A stretch of DNA of 64,000 nt from Pseudocercospora fijiensis CIRAD86 (Eukaryota; Ascomycota; Dothideomycetes; Mycosphaerellales; Mycosphaerellaceae). The position numbers were made by a program, and so were the translations under genes. A model generated the notes under the pieces. The model was given only the letters and a program-made list of their open reading frames with translations. It made no database searches and was not told the origin of the DNA. The stretch is taken from the NCBI RefSeq assembly GCF_000340215.1, contig NW_006921535.1, positions 1,616,483 through 1,680,482 on the forward strand, written 5' to 3'. This document shows positions 12,027 to 22,952 of this stretch, one piece after another; position 1 is the first letter of the stretch; each line of letters begins with the position of its first letter.

Positions 12027-12891
12027 TTATTCCTCTTCCTCTTTTCCCGTTACCACATCAATCTTGCCACCTTTCTTCTCCATAACCAGATTATAGAGAT
12101 CCACTTCCTCATCCTCCAGACCGCCTTCTACATCGTAATCGTCAAGCGAGAACCTGGACCTCTCGATTACCTCGAACTTTGGGAAGTGAAGCTTCGGACG
12201 AACCCCGTCCCTGAATTCTCCCAGCCGATTGCCCCAGCCGTCAGGGTAGAACTCCTTGTTCAATAACGTGACATCTTCCGCAGTATCCAGCAGTGACCGC
12301 ACGACAATATCCGTGATGGTGCGCCGCTCTTCTTTGCTCTTAGTGCCCACAATCACGAGTTTTTCCAGCTTGGGATTGAGCTTGAGACAGTGAAACGCGT
12401 CTCGAGCTTCGTCGATGAGTCGATAGCAACCGAATAGACAGTAGCAATTGCTGACATCGATTTGAATCTCCTTCATCTTGACAGATTGGACGGCCTTTAC
12501 CAATGATGTCCAATGCTGGACGTCGTCGCTCGAAGTATATTGAATGTCACGCCACACATCGGTTTCACCATCATGGTCTTCCTCCGCGTAGGACCGAAGT
12601 GATTGAGCGACAGCGAGGGCGTCAAGACAAAGGCCCGGCGATATTCACACACAGCATATCTTCGCACTCTTCGCACTTCCGAGGAACATTAGAAAGGATC
12701 CGGATCGAGAAAGATGCGTCGCTGAGAGCGGTGCTAGGAATTCCATGTGTCCTAGACAATGAGATTGGGAAAAGTGATCCACCAATTCCATATTTTGCGT
12801 TGCAAAATGATTTGGACCGAAGATGAAGTGCCGACGTTGTAAAAAGCACTGCGTCACGAAAGCGAGAGGTGAAGGTGACCGCGCAGGTCAA
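12027..12891 (-). pseudogene. Possible hypothetical gene with a frameshift near 12640
   Basis: On the minus strand, 12557-12027 encodes a protein-like frame (KMKEIQIDVSNCYCLFGCY ... LEKLVIVGTKSKEERRTITD, acidic tail with VDLYNLVMEKKGG). Upstream, a second plausible frame runs from about 12891 to 12622 (HGIPSTALSDASFSIRIL, NVPRKCEECEDMLC). The two would join near 12640 only after a one-base shift; no GT-AG intron with matching phase was found. The leading frame has no clear ATG at its start. It may be a decayed gene, a gene with a missed small intron, or an assembly indel. The repeated hydrophobic pattern hints at a leucine-rich or F-box-type protein, but no family is claimed. Confidence 0.35.
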
Positions 12892-13172
12892 CTGAAGCTG
12901 TTGAACACCATACGTGAATAGATAGAGGTAACGTTACCTATAGAACGATTGTATTGCGATAGATCTAGAGAGGCAGCGATGAAGTATCATCCTCTCGGTT
13001 GTTTGCTGCCTAAGGCATCTAAGACAACGACTGGAACCTCTATGTCCAACACAAGCAAATGCGTCTCTCCATTAGAGTGGTATGGGTATCTAGCTCTGGC
13101 ATAATGCAGCTGCACATATTGGAGTGCGCTCTCTATGTGGACATCAACGACAGGATTCACGATGCGTGATCT
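12892..13172. other. Intergenic
   Basis: No coding or repeat feature was seen; it is the 3' flank of the LAA2-like gene. Confidence 0.5.
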
Positions 13173-14896
13173 TCATTTCCCTCTCCTGCCTTTCACAAAT
13201 CCGACCAAATTCTCGATCACGCCTTCCAACGCTTCCTTTTCTTTCAGTGCATCGTCGGTCCGTTGTAACCAATACTCGTGCACCTTGTTGCCCTCTTTAA
13301 TGAGTATCTCGAGAGTGAAAACATGATCCTTCAAGTCTTGGTCATCAAGGTTTTTCAATGCCTCTTCGGTCGTTCTGCAGATGAGCATAGCTCTGTTTGA
13401 GTCGAAATCGGGAGGCGGAGGAGGGCCTTTCACAGTCCCAGATCGTTTTAGGCCACCCTTCTTCCTCTCCCCAGTTTTCGAGTCTATTGAAGTAGAGCTA
13501 TCATTACCGCCCTCTTTCAATCGCTGAAGTTGTGCAGTCGAAGCTCGCGGGGAGGTAAGATTAATGTTGGGCAGGACCAAGCGCTTCTGCTTCGAAGGTG
13601 GAAGAATCTCATCAAGATCTACTGGTACACCTAATGATACGAGGAAAAGGCGGCGAATTCTGCTCCTTGTCCAGTTTGGCGGCTGCATGGGCGGTGGCGA
13701 CACCAGCTGTTGCCACAGGGAGAGTGAACGATCTGAGAGGAATGGCGAGCTGTTGGACATGTCAAGTGGCGGCAACGATGAGGCAGGAGGCGGTGCATTT
13801 GAGTCCGGAAATATGAGGTCCAAATAGGGCGCTATGGTATCCTGGAGATCGGAACCGGAGAGATCGAGCTTGAGGTCCAGAGGCGGCTGTACGAAGCACA
13901 GTCAGCCTACGTTGACGCTTGGGACCACCATCTTGCCCAAACTGGGTCATTGATAAATCTACTTACAAGGCCTGCCAATGTGCTCAGTATTGAAGAGGGA
14001 GTGTAATCAGGTTCTTGAGGTGGTGCTGTCGGTGTTTCTGGCTCTGCTTCGTCAAAGTCCCCAAAATCATCAACCTCGCCGCCCTCTGCAAATTCGTCAA
14101 AGTCGTCACCAAATCCATCGTCTCCTTCATCTTCGTCATTTGAGGGCTCATCCTCTTCTATATTCTGTGCTTGCGTAGCCTGTTTCTCTTCTGGTTTGCT
14201 CTCCCACATGGACTTGAAGAATGCTTGGCTGTCTTCTGGATCTATTTGGGAGGCGCTACACATGTGGAATCAGTATTGGATCCGCTATCACCTGTTGATA
14301 TCAACGTACCTACCATTCTGGCCATCTCTGGCCTCAGGCGGGGCTGTCCGCACTTCGTCTGGGATGGCATCCGCCATTCTCATCTCGTGTGCTGGTGTAC
14401 CAACTACCTCGCCATGCGCTGGCTTATTGTCGACTCTCTCTACGACCAACTTCGGCACAGGAGAGCCGCCAGGAGTGTTTGGTCTGCTAGATACGCTGAG
14501 GTTGGAGTGACTCCTTGACCGGCTTTGAGTGCCACTCCTGGGTCTCCTGCCCTCAGGCACGATCTCGAGTTCGTCAGGGACGGCGTCTTGCAAGCGTTGC
14601 TCATAAGCTGGAGTTCCAGGCACTTCGCCATGTGCAGCTTTGTCGTCGACTCTTTCTACGCGGGTGATCGGAATAGGAGACTGAGACCCGTCTGTACTCA
14701 TGCGATTGGGGTTTGGAGTGCCTTCATCGGCGGAGGAGAAATGGTCGTCCGAGGAGCCTGCGTCCGGACAGTCAGCTCTGCACCTGGGGGTGTGGTGGCA
14801 TGTGCACTGGATTGAGAAGGACATGGACTTACTGCTTCCGGAATACTGGCCGTGTACATCGGTGGTGTTGATCTTTGGCACAGTTGGGCCGGACAT
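13173..14896 (-). CDS. LAA2-like AP-1 accessory protein
   Basis: Four minus-strand exons, 14896-14833, 14757-14310, 14255-13967 and 13886-13173, join with consistent phases to 504 aa. Introns are 75, 54 and 80 bp with GTAAGT/GTACGT donors and CTGA branch sites. The N-terminal part is disordered and holds two copies of a motif around AHGEVxGTPAxExR (see findings). The middle has acidic Phe motifs of the kind that bind clathrin-adaptor ears (DGFGDDFDEFAEGG, DDFGDFDEAE). The C-terminal domain contains SRIRRLFLVSLGVPVDLDEI, LPPSKQKRLVLP and a final helical stretch. This arrangement fits the fungal family around yeast Laa2, which with Laa1 helps recruit AP-1 to trans-Golgi membranes. The family assignment is from memory of the motif, without a search. 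Confidence 0.65.
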
Positions 14897-15269
14897 TGTC
14901 GGAATGTGCTTCGGCGCTGATGTGGGGGAGCTGATGAATGAGAATTGAAGCAGAATGCGGTGAGAGAAAGCGACAGACGATGCGCCTGCTAGTACAAGCA
15001 AGCAAGCGAGGCGCAGTCGACGTAGTAAGCCGAACCCGAAATCATGGCGAGAGGCAGAGGCAGCGCACGGCGCCAAACAAGCTTGAAGCCAGGTGTGCAA
15101 GGAGTAGGAGCTAGTGTCCGTGCACAGACCACTCGCTTAATACTATAGTGCTACATACAACACAATCACCTACGCCAGAAAATTGACGGGCGCTCCAAAA
15201 CTTGTGCATTGCTGGAAATAGAAAGCCTTGCATACACTATACACCCATGCTTGAACCAACGACAGATGC
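14897..15269. other. Intergenic
   Basis: Promoter side of the LAA2-like gene and 3' flank of the GH115 gene. Nothing else was seen. Confidence 0.55.
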
Positions 15270-18200
15270 TCAGGCAATCCTGTAGCTCTCCGGCGGTCCC
15301 AGATAACTTGGCTGGATCCCTCCCAGATCAATCCAAGCAGTATTGAACACGACTCCCGGTTCAAGCGCCCAAAGCTTGAGCGAATGCTCTCCAGCACCGC
15401 TGTACGAGAATTTCGTCGTCGATTTCCACGCATGGTCCACCACAGCTTGAGCCCATCCCACGGGCTTAGCACCTTTTGGCTGATCAACCACATGCTGAAC
15501 AGTCTTGACATCTTGCTCATCGAGCTGAATCGCATAGCGCAGAGGTCGCGCGGGATCAATGTTGAGAGAAGACGTGGTTACAATTGTGATGTTGACAACA
15601 GATCCCGGTGTGGAGTTGGAGAATGTGAAGAGCTTGTAGGATAGTTGTGGTCCGGTTCCTGTGGTTTGCGAGTCTGCTGTGACTGGGAAAAGGGTGATGC
15701 CAGAGAGTGTGCGACTTACACCTGGCAATATCTCGTAGTGCACGTCGCTGTTGTTGGTTGTTTCGCTGTAGTGTTCTAGCTCGATTGAAATATAGCCCGA
15801 GGATTCTACGAAGCCATTTTGGAATGATTCTGGAACCCGAGTATGGGTGAAAGGAAGCAGAAGTTGTGGCATCGGATATTGTGTTCCGTGCTGCGTCTGC
15901 GAGAGGTATTGAGAGGCGTTGTTCTGAGCAGAAGAGATCTTCAGCAGCACAAAGCCACTGCCTTCGGGACATGCATCCCAGTCGAATGTGACCCATAACC
16001 GAGAGTCTGCTGCGCCATCCCTAGTGAGGCGGCCAGATGTTGTCGAGATGTGAACGAAGCTCGCGTTCGAGGTGATATTCCAATCGACATCATTAGTACC
16101 GACGCTGTACACATCGATCCACTGATAGCCAACACCATATGGGTCAAAAGGTGACATCGTGAGCGTATTCGAAGAAAGCGTATGCCACTTGTCATCACCC
16201 GGCACGCTCGCGTTGCTGCCCTGTATCGAAACGGCCATGTCGCCAACCAAGCTGCGTTCGGATGGCATGATATACTGGAGAGCTGGCAAGGCTTGCCGCA
16301 TCGGTTGCTGCCAGTACTCGTAGCCGATGTGCGGCTGGTCCATCATGTGGTTCCATTTCCCATTCAATTGACCATTGTATTGTTCTGTGAGCTTGCGATC
16401 CTCTAAGAATTGGTTCTGAACATGTTTCGCAACGCTGTTGGCCACGGTGCGGCCTTGCTGGGCATACAGTCTATTCTTCGCCGTTGAGATCATGATGTCG
16501 TGGAAGACGTAGCCAGCAGCAACAGGGTGATATATCATCTCAAAAAATGAAGCCTGAGCCTCAACCGGTAACGAGTCCATAATGGCTTTAGCTGAAGTCT
16601 GCATTTCCTTCCATTGCTGTAAGACACTCTCGGCTTCGTTGTAGTTCAAGACGCTGTAGATGCTTGGGTCGACCACCTCGTACTTCCGACGCCCTGCAGC
16701 CATAGAGTAATTGGTCATAAGTTGTGCGGTACTCTGGGCCACATCCTGACCGAATTCCCGTGCAGCCCACAACTCAAGCCATTTCGGCACACTATTCTTG
16801 TCCCACAAGCTTATATTGTAGGCCAGATCGAAGAAGTGACTGATGGGAAGCTCGAGCGGCTTGAGATCGCCGACATTCACGATCCAGATACGCCGAGCCT
16901 GGCGCTCGTAAGCAAGATGCATTTGCTCCCATGTCTTCTGAAGCTGTATGGTATTGATCCATTTGTAGGCTCGAGGAGCGCCGACCTAGATAGCAAACAG
17001 CATGATCAGCTGAATCTTTTGCTAGGAAGCTCTTCACAGACTTACAGAGTCAAAGTGATAGTACACGCCTGCACCACCTGATCTGCCGGTCTCGTTCTGT
17101 AATGGGAGTCGTCGATTGTTACCCCAATTGTCATCCGCCCAAAGCAAGGTGATCCAGTCGGGCACTGTCATGCCGTCCTCGTAGTATCCTTGCACTTCAT
17201 TGTACAAGCACCACACTTGTGGGACAATGTCAGGATTTTGAACGGAATCATTGCCCCATATCCTTGCCAGGATCTCCGTCTGAGCAGCGACAACATTTTC
17301 CAATACTGCAATCTCGTTATCCGCGGTCAACGCAGTGTCTCCATAGCCTCGCATGCCCATGGTAATGATCCCTTCATATGGTTTGGAGCGTTCGGCACCT
17401 TCGACAAAGAATGGATAGATCGATTCGTTATTCGTGTTCCACTGCCAGGGCCCATGTCCAAACACCCCCCATTCTTTCGTAGCACGCATCATCGGCTCGG
17501 TATGACTAGTGCCCATAACAATGCCGTATTCGTCTGCCAAAGCCTGGTTGCGTGGATCGTCCACATTGAACATGCTATCCCATTGTGCTGGCCAAAGGTA
17601 ATTTGCTCTTAGCCTAAGAAGAAGCTCAAAGACCGAGTGGTAGAAGTCGGCGCCATAGCCAGGGCCATATTCTCCTCGGGAATATTTGGCATCGATGTAG
17701 CCAGTAAGTGCCGGAGCTTCATCGTTCAGAAAGAAGCCGCGATACTTCACAGATGGCGAAGTCTGGACGACGGTGACATCACTCGCATATATTGCATCGT
17801 GCTTCTGAGGCAGAGAATCTGCGAACCAGTACCAGGGTGACACACCTATCTGCTCTGAAATGCTGTAAAGGCCATAGATGGTACCTCTCCGGTCCGATCC
17901 AGCAACGACCAGTGCTTGAGTAACTCCAGGCATTGGATCAGAAGCAATCGTCGAAGTGTAGGCTTCCCAGGTGCCATTGATGACGGAGACGTCGATTTTG
18001 CCTTCCTTTGCGAGCTGATCGATAATTGAAGAGTAACCAATTGTTCCAGCGATGATTGTGCCGCCTGCGACTCCCCCGCTGCTTGAGACACCGAATGATC
18101 TCCCAGTGATGTTGTATATCAGACTGGCATTGAGATTTGGAGTGGATGCTGTTCCATTCAGAAGGCTGCTCGTACCGTTCGTTCCAGTGACACGGCCAAA

Positions 18201-18389
18201 GTCAATCGCAAGGTCGTCCACAACTCGCAGTACAGCTGGCCAGTCCGTTCTGTCCGCCACGATTTGAACAGACGACCGATTGGCCGCAAGTGAGTAGCCA
18301 TTGCCGTCGAAATTGATGCTGGACTTCTGACCTATGGCTGCTGCACCAGTAGCAAGGGCTATAGCGGCAAAAGAAAGAAGACCGACCAT
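15270..18389 (-). CDS. Secreted GH115 xylan alpha-1,2-glucuronidase
   Basis: Two exons, 18389-17046 and 16985-15270, with a 60-bp phase-0 intron, give 1019 aa, the usual size for the family. ATG 18389 is chosen because it opens a signal peptide (MVGLLSFAAIALATGAAA); an in-frame GTG lies just upstream. Many N-glycosylation sequons are present. Family signatures include KYRGFFLNDEAPALTGY, LRANYLWPAQWDSMFNVDD, QGYYEDGMTVPDWITLLWADD and GNNRRLP. The enzyme removes (4-O-methyl)glucuronic acid side chains from xylan outside the cell and so helps degrade plant hemicellulose. The C-terminal half is beta-rich. The upstream region has a GGCTAAA site and a MITE. The family call is strong; substrate preference is from family knowledge. 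Confidence 0.93.
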
Positions 18390-18499
18390 CTTGAAACGTG
18401 CCTGCACCGGCTAGATGGCACGCGAACTTACATCAACGAAAGGAGCCTGTCTCTGCGACACTGTATATGTTAAGGGTAAAGGACTGGCATGCCAATTCC

Positions 18500-18506
18500 G
18501 GCTAAA
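18500..18506 (+). promoter_or_regulatory. XlnR/Xyr1-type site GGCTAAA upstream of GH115
   Basis: GGCTAAA lies 111 bp upstream of the GH115 start codon. GGCTAR/GGCTAAA is the known recognition sequence of the xylanolytic activator XlnR/Xyr1 in Aspergillus and Trichoderma. A 7-mer can occur by chance; its place before a xylan-debranching gene makes function plausible. Confidence 0.4.
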
Positions 18507-18532
18507 CAGAAGTCTAAAGAGGTCGCTACAAC

Positions 18533-18559
18533 TACCGTAGAAACTCGTGGCCTAGCCCA
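18533..18559 (+). repeat. MITE left terminal inverted repeat with TA
   Basis: 27 bp including the TA; pairs with 18809-18835, 26 of 27 positions identical. The single difference is G versus A. Confidence 0.85.
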
Positions 18560-18833
18560 TGGGCTAATTAGACCTTCGTATACAGCGTGTTGTATTCCAG
18601 AGTGGGCCTATTAGCCAGGGGTGGGCTTAGTAACCAGTGAGAACCTTGTTTGACCACCCACACCATTGAATTGTTGAATGCTGTAGATGATATCGACCCA
18701 CCATACGTATATAGTAATAAATACTGTTTCTACACCAAAATACCGTGTCTCATTAGTATCTACAGAAACATCATAGAAGGGTGGGCTTACCACTGAATCG
18801 AAAAGGGGTGGGCTAGGTCACGAGTTTCTACGG
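18535..18833. mobile_element. 299-bp MITE with about 25-bp terminal inverted repeats and TA flanks
   Basis: The left end (from 18535, CCGTAGAAACTCGTGGCCTA...) matches the reverse complement of the right end (to 18833, ...TTTCTACGG) over 25 bp with one transition. Both ends are flanked by TA, as expected for Tc1/mariner-type insertion. It has no coding capacity, and the motif GGGTGGGCT is repeated inside. Autonomous partners were not found in this window. Confidence 0.8.
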
Positions 18834-18835
18834 TA
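18809..18835 (-). repeat. MITE right terminal inverted repeat with TA
   Basis: Inverted partner of 18533-18559. Confidence 0.85.
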
Positions 18836-19515
18836 AGCCAGGGCATTGCTAAGACAAGCATCGTCGTGTGTAGCAGCAGGGAAAGATCGACAACTGCACA
18901 AAGAACTTGGCTGATATACTCGCTGCGGAGTGTGCCGTACAAGATGCGGCCAAATGTGACTCGATGGAAAAAGATGACTTTGCAGAAGGGATGGAGAGGA
19001 AGCGGGAAGTTGGGTGCGGCGACGGAGAAGGACCGGAATGCTTGGCACCAGCGCGCCTTTGGCCGAGTGCCAGGGATGCAAGAGTATGGGAAGGTCTCTC
19101 TTGAGCGCCGGACAGTGAAGTTCTCATTTCATTCATGCAAAGCAGCAGAATTACGTAGAATCTTGAAAGAGGCTCATCGTGTTCTGGTGTCAAGCGATTA
19201 CGCTGCCGCCGCGTCACAGCCTCCATATCTCAGCGTGCTTGTGCCGGAGACATCGTGTCAGACTCCTGTACTGCTGCATGCTTCCAGCATACAGAACTGA
19301 CGAGTCGCTCCTGGCCTTGCAGCTTTTCCTGGAGGTATTTTACGTCGCCACTTATCCATCCTGGCTCTCACCGTTGCGGTCACCGCCTTAATGACCGAGA
19401 ATAAAAGTCGAGGCTCTCTGCGGTGTTTTCGGACGGCTTGTAAACTATGCTTATCAGCTTTGCAAAACGCAAGCGAGTTCAAAGTGGCACATACTGTAAG
19501 ACCCGATTGAACAAA
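18836..19515. other. Intergenic, no gene supported
   Basis: Overlapping frames of 125-144 codons exist on both strands between 18849 and 19300 but neither has domain features or a consistent exon model. Confidence 0.5.
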
Positions 19516-20252
19516 TCATGCTTCTTCTCCCAGTGCTCGGCCGTCAACAAGGTCGCGGCGTTCCTCTTGAGCCATGCGGCGTTCCTCTTCAGCGTTGCGG
19601 CGTTCTTCTCCAGATAAACGACGTTGCTCTTCACCCGGGCGGGCCCGCATCTGGGCGATTGGTTGTTGTATTTGCGCAGCCTGGAATAGGTCCTCGAGCC
19701 TTCGTGCTCTACGCTCTTGAGCAGCTCTCAGTTCATTTGAACGCTCCAGATCGTCATAGTCATGAATGTACTCCACGTGGCGCCCATAGCGCGCTCTAAC
19801 ATCAGGCAGTGGGTGCTCGTTCTCAGTCTCTTGATGCAAAAGGGTTTCGCTCTGCTGGCGGGGATACAACCGGCTGGTCCGGAAGGCAGCGACCCTCTCC
19901 ATAAAATGAAGATTGCGATCCATCATCACAGCGTTCCGGGTAGGCAAAGTGCCGAGCGCAAGTTGCGCAAATGAAGAAGCACGACACAGCACTGCTCGAC
20001 AATTCGGGCATGTTGTAGACGAGCTTAGCCAGTGCTTTAGACACGCGCGACAGAAAATATGGTTGCAGCTGGTGGTGAAGGAAGACTCGATCTCCTAAGG
20101 AATCATATCAGCTCAAATCGTGACCAAATGGACATGGCGGAGATACTCACCTCGTAGCAGATAGGACACTCGTCCGAAACGGAAGTCGAGCCAGGTGCGG
20201 CAGGATGTGGCTCGAGCTGTGCCAGGAGTTCATCGCGCGTGGGTAGCGCCAT
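19516..20252 (-). CDS. RING-finger (C3HC4) protein, likely E3 ubiquitin ligase
   Basis: Exons 20252-20151 and 20094-19516 with a 56-bp phase-0 intron inside the RING give 226 aa. The zinc ligands are in order: C29-x2-C32, C44-x-H46, C49-x2-C52, C63-x2-C66 (CPIC ... CNHIFCRAC ... CPNC). After the RING come a variable region and a charged, probably helical C-terminus made of seven-residue EERRxxx repeats (plus-strand 19555-19638). RING proteins of this type bring E2 enzymes to substrates; the substrate is unknown. It is divergent from the small gene at 20808, with a 555-bp shared upstream region. Confidence 0.8.
19555..19638 (-). repeat. 21-bp coding minisatellite in the RING gene
   Basis: Units at 19555-19575, 19576-19596 and 19597-19617 share GCGGCGTTCCTCTT-like sequence, and a fourth degenerate unit runs to 19638. 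Each unit codes seven residues (EERRMAQ, EERRNAE, EERRLSG), so copy-number change would stay in frame. Confidence 0.75.
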
Positions 20253-20807
20253 TTCATCGATGGAAGCGGTGCTGGTGGATATACGCTGGCAATTCTGTGC
20301 TGGAATTGGACTGGAAAAGTGCTGCGTTTTATAGAGCGGGAAATAGGAGCTTGGACCAACCCCAACGTACACATTCACATGCAAACCCGCAGTCGCAATT
20401 GTTGAATTTTTTCACGAGCATGGGAGGTCTTACCGTAGTGATACGCTTTCGACAGTAAATGTCTGTCCCGCCTGGGCAGCAGATGGCCTCAGACCAATGT
20501 ATGGTCGCGTCCGATGTGCGCTGTAGATAATGGGCCACAGACCGTCATGGACTCGAAGCGGAGATAGTCGTTAATAGACCATCGCAGCGCGCAGGGCCGA
20601 TGGAGTCAGAGGGTAGCCGGGTAACACACGTAAGGTGTGAGACAGCAGAGGAAGCGCGTGAAGTCGGAGAAGACGCTCTGGGACGGCCGCGACGGATTGT
20701 CATTGTCTTGGCGCTCGCATCATTTTAGCCGGCGCAGGACTTTCTTCAAGAATCTCGTATCGATTCGTAACACAGAGCATTTGTATCCACGAATCACGGC
20801 AATTACA
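20253..20807. other. Shared upstream region of divergent genes
   Basis: 555 bp between the RING gene and the small basic-protein gene; probably a bidirectional promoter. No coding frame is supported. Confidence 0.55.
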
Positions 20808-21119
20808 ATGGCGCAGGGCCAGATCAAGAAAGCGAAGGCGCCAGCGCCGAAGAAGTATGCAAAGGACCATGGATGGAAGGAGAACGTCACGTTCTAACAG
20901 TTTCACAGCACGAACCGCAAGCAGACCGGCGCACGAGTGATCAAGCCAAAGAAAGCATCTGCCCTGAAGAAAGAGCAGTTCAAGAAGAAGCACTCGGCTG
21001 GCCTGATAGCCGCAACGGAGCAGTCTCTCGCTGGCAAAGCAGGCCATCTAGAAATCCTGCGTGGAGGAAAGAAGGACAAGAAGGCTGAGAAAACGGCAAC
21101 TGGTCAGGCGAAGAAATGA
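20808..21119 (+). CDS. Small basic DUF2462/UPF0390-type protein
   Basis: Exons 20808-20854 and 20909-21119 with a 54-bp intron (branch TTCTAAC, acceptor CACAG) give 85 aa. Unspliced, the frame stops early at 20898, so the intron is needed. The protein starts [15 protein letters not shown] and continues [17 protein letters not shown] with Lys-rich helices and [10 protein letters not shown] near the end. This pattern matches the small, Lys-rich DUF2462 family, thought to be nucleolar or ribosome-associated. Role here is family inference. Confidence 0.75.
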
Positions 21120-21630
21120 ACAACCCGACTTGATGCGAAAACGGTCAGTCGGCGCATGAGCGCTGTCGTGAACTGTTTACAACAACTCGATGCTTGACGG
21201 CCTGCGCTGCCTAAGTAAAGCCATCCTTCGACAGCGCCGAGCAATCTTGACTCGCAATGGACATTCGCCCCACAACGACTGCAGAAAAAGAGACAGCATT
21301 TGTCAAAATCCATCGGTGATGCGGAGAACAGCAGCAAAGCAGTAAGAGAAGAGTCTTGGAGGACGTTTGGAGGTTACAGCTAGAGAAGGCAATCGATGCC
21401 GAGCAGGAGGATGGAAATGTGCGCAGAGGAGATGGCAGAAATGGAGTTCAAGGCCCATTGAGCAGATCGAACGTATGGCTGCGAACAGCACTCAGATTAA
21501 GCGATGTGAGCACAATGTTCTTTGTTCTGTCGAGGAATGTGTTACCTCCGCAACGCACGCGATACGCCAAGAGTTCGGGCAAGGCAAACCACGACTCCAG
21601 CTACGAGCAGTATTTTGCAGAGGCAGTAAA
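21120..21630. other. Intergenic
   Basis: About 510 bp. A frame continuous with the next gene starts at 21367, but its first 88 codons do not look coding, so this is treated as 5' UTR and promoter. Confidence 0.5.
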
Positions 21631-22614
21631 ATGCCTGTCACTCGAAGCTCAAAAAGGGTGCGCAAGACTTTGTCTTCGCTTGCGAAGCACCCAAGCAGTT
21701 CCACTCCCGTCTCAAGAACCAAGCCAGAAGTCGCCAAACATGGCAATGAGAGCTCTATCCACGTCTCCATCGACCAGCCTCCGGAATCACCCAGACCGGC
21801 ACCAGCAGAACCAGCTGTCATCGCATATCCCTCATTGCCACAACTAGTTCAGCCAGAGCCAATTCATCCTCGGACAGCGAGTCTCAATGTCGCTGACGAC
21901 CGACCGCCTTCGCACCCATACCTCGCACCACCTCGCGAAGAAAGTCCTTGTCGCACGACGTCAGGCCTGTTCGTCTCGGACCTAGACATCAATTCCTTGC
22001 AGCCTCGTAGCACGCCAGCATTCACATCCTCGCCAAGCCTCTTCGCGACATCCGGCACACCATCTCCAGGCCCCAAATTACCCTCCATCTTCGGACAATA
22101 TCCGGCACCAGTCTCGGCCATTCCTCGACCGCCTCGAAATCATGCTCCATCACCAGCTTTGCCGCGACGCCTCACCTCCTCGCCACTCGGCAGAAGAAGT
22201 CCAATTCTGCGCGCGGTTTCTCCAGCCATGAACGGCGTGACATTCGCAGAAGATCGTGCCCTTCCTCAAAACATCGAGCTTGCTTATTTCGCAGGGTTGG
22301 TGCCATGTGCAGCCTCAAGCCTAGCCCCTAAAGAGTTCACCTTGATACTCGTATTTAACGACTACAGTCTGCAACCGAAGAAAATCGACGGGATACCGGT
22401 CATGTTCTACACAGGCTTAGTGCGGACATTGGCAGATTGGTGCGTGCCCTGGTACAAAGGAGACCACATCTCAAATTGGAACGATACAATCATGCCGTCT
22501 TTACGAACAGATCCCGATGCTTTCAGGGCGCGTGGTGGTTGGGAACGTTGGCTAGGAAGAGCTTGCGGAAATGTGAAGATTGGGAGGGACGGGAAGAATG
22601 TGCCTAATGATTGA
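21631..22614 (+). CDS. Hypothetical protein, disordered N-terminus and small C-terminal domain
   Basis: Single-exon 327-aa protein from ATG 21631 (MPVTRSSKRVRK). The open frame reaches back to 21367 but the extra part is low quality. Residues 1-210 are Pro/Ser-rich with basic clusters, suggesting a nuclear, disordered protein. The last 110 residues look folded (ELAYFAGLVPCAASS, EFTLILVFNDYSLQPKKIDG, FYTGLVRTLADWCVPWYKG). I do not recognise the family. Confidence 0.6.
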   Translation: MPVTRSSKRVRKTLSSLAKHPSSSTPVSRTKPEVAKHGNESSIHVSIDQPPESPRPAPAEPAVIAYPSLPQLVQPEPIHPRTASLNVADDRPPSHPYLAPPREESPCRTTSGLFVSDLDINSLQPRSTPAFTSSPSLFATSGTPSPGPKLPSIFGQYPAPVSAIPRPPRNHAPSPALPRRLTSSPLGRRSPILRAVSPAMNGVTFAEDRALPQNIELAYFAGLVPCAASSLAPKEFTLILVFNDYSLQPKKIDGIPVMFYTGLVRTLADWCVPWYKGDHISNWNDTIMPSLRTDPDAFRARGGWERWLGRACGNVKIGRDGKNVPND

Positions 22615-22952
22615 TATGATATCTCCTATTAATTGTATGATTACACAGTCATGAGTCATTTCAGTACGTGCTGTGAACGCCGCTCGAATTAGATTCGCGT
22701 TTGCCGCCTGATGCATCTGATTCGGAAGTGTCCTCGCCGTCTGAGATATCAGATCTCAAATATGGAGCACCATATGCCGCTAGACTCCTTGTCAGAATCC
22801 CATCCCAGAATACCCAACTCAAGTCGTCTGGAACTTCAGTCAGCGTCAACTTCGACCGCAAATGTGGGACACAATGCCATACCTTGCTCCATCGACAATC
22901 TCGGATACGTACCTAGACTCAGGTCACGCAGAAAGATCCCCGAGCAGAGACC
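22615..22952. other. Short gap between convergent genes
   Basis: A minus-strand frame at 22861-22661 could be extended by a small upstream exon to about 57 codons, but it lies immediately after a complete gene and is not supported further. Confidence 0.4.

Noticed and set aside
18866..19300. 144-codon plus-strand frame next to the MITE
   Set aside because: Competing frame on the other strand and no features.
21367..21630. N-terminal extension of the gene at 21631
   Set aside because: The extra 88 codons are Cys/Trp/Arg-rich and unlike the rest; ATG 21631 has a better context.
22661..22861. Possible small gene (about 57 codons with one upstream exon)
   Set aside because: A splice model is possible (start near 22900) but there is no similarity and it abuts the end of another gene.
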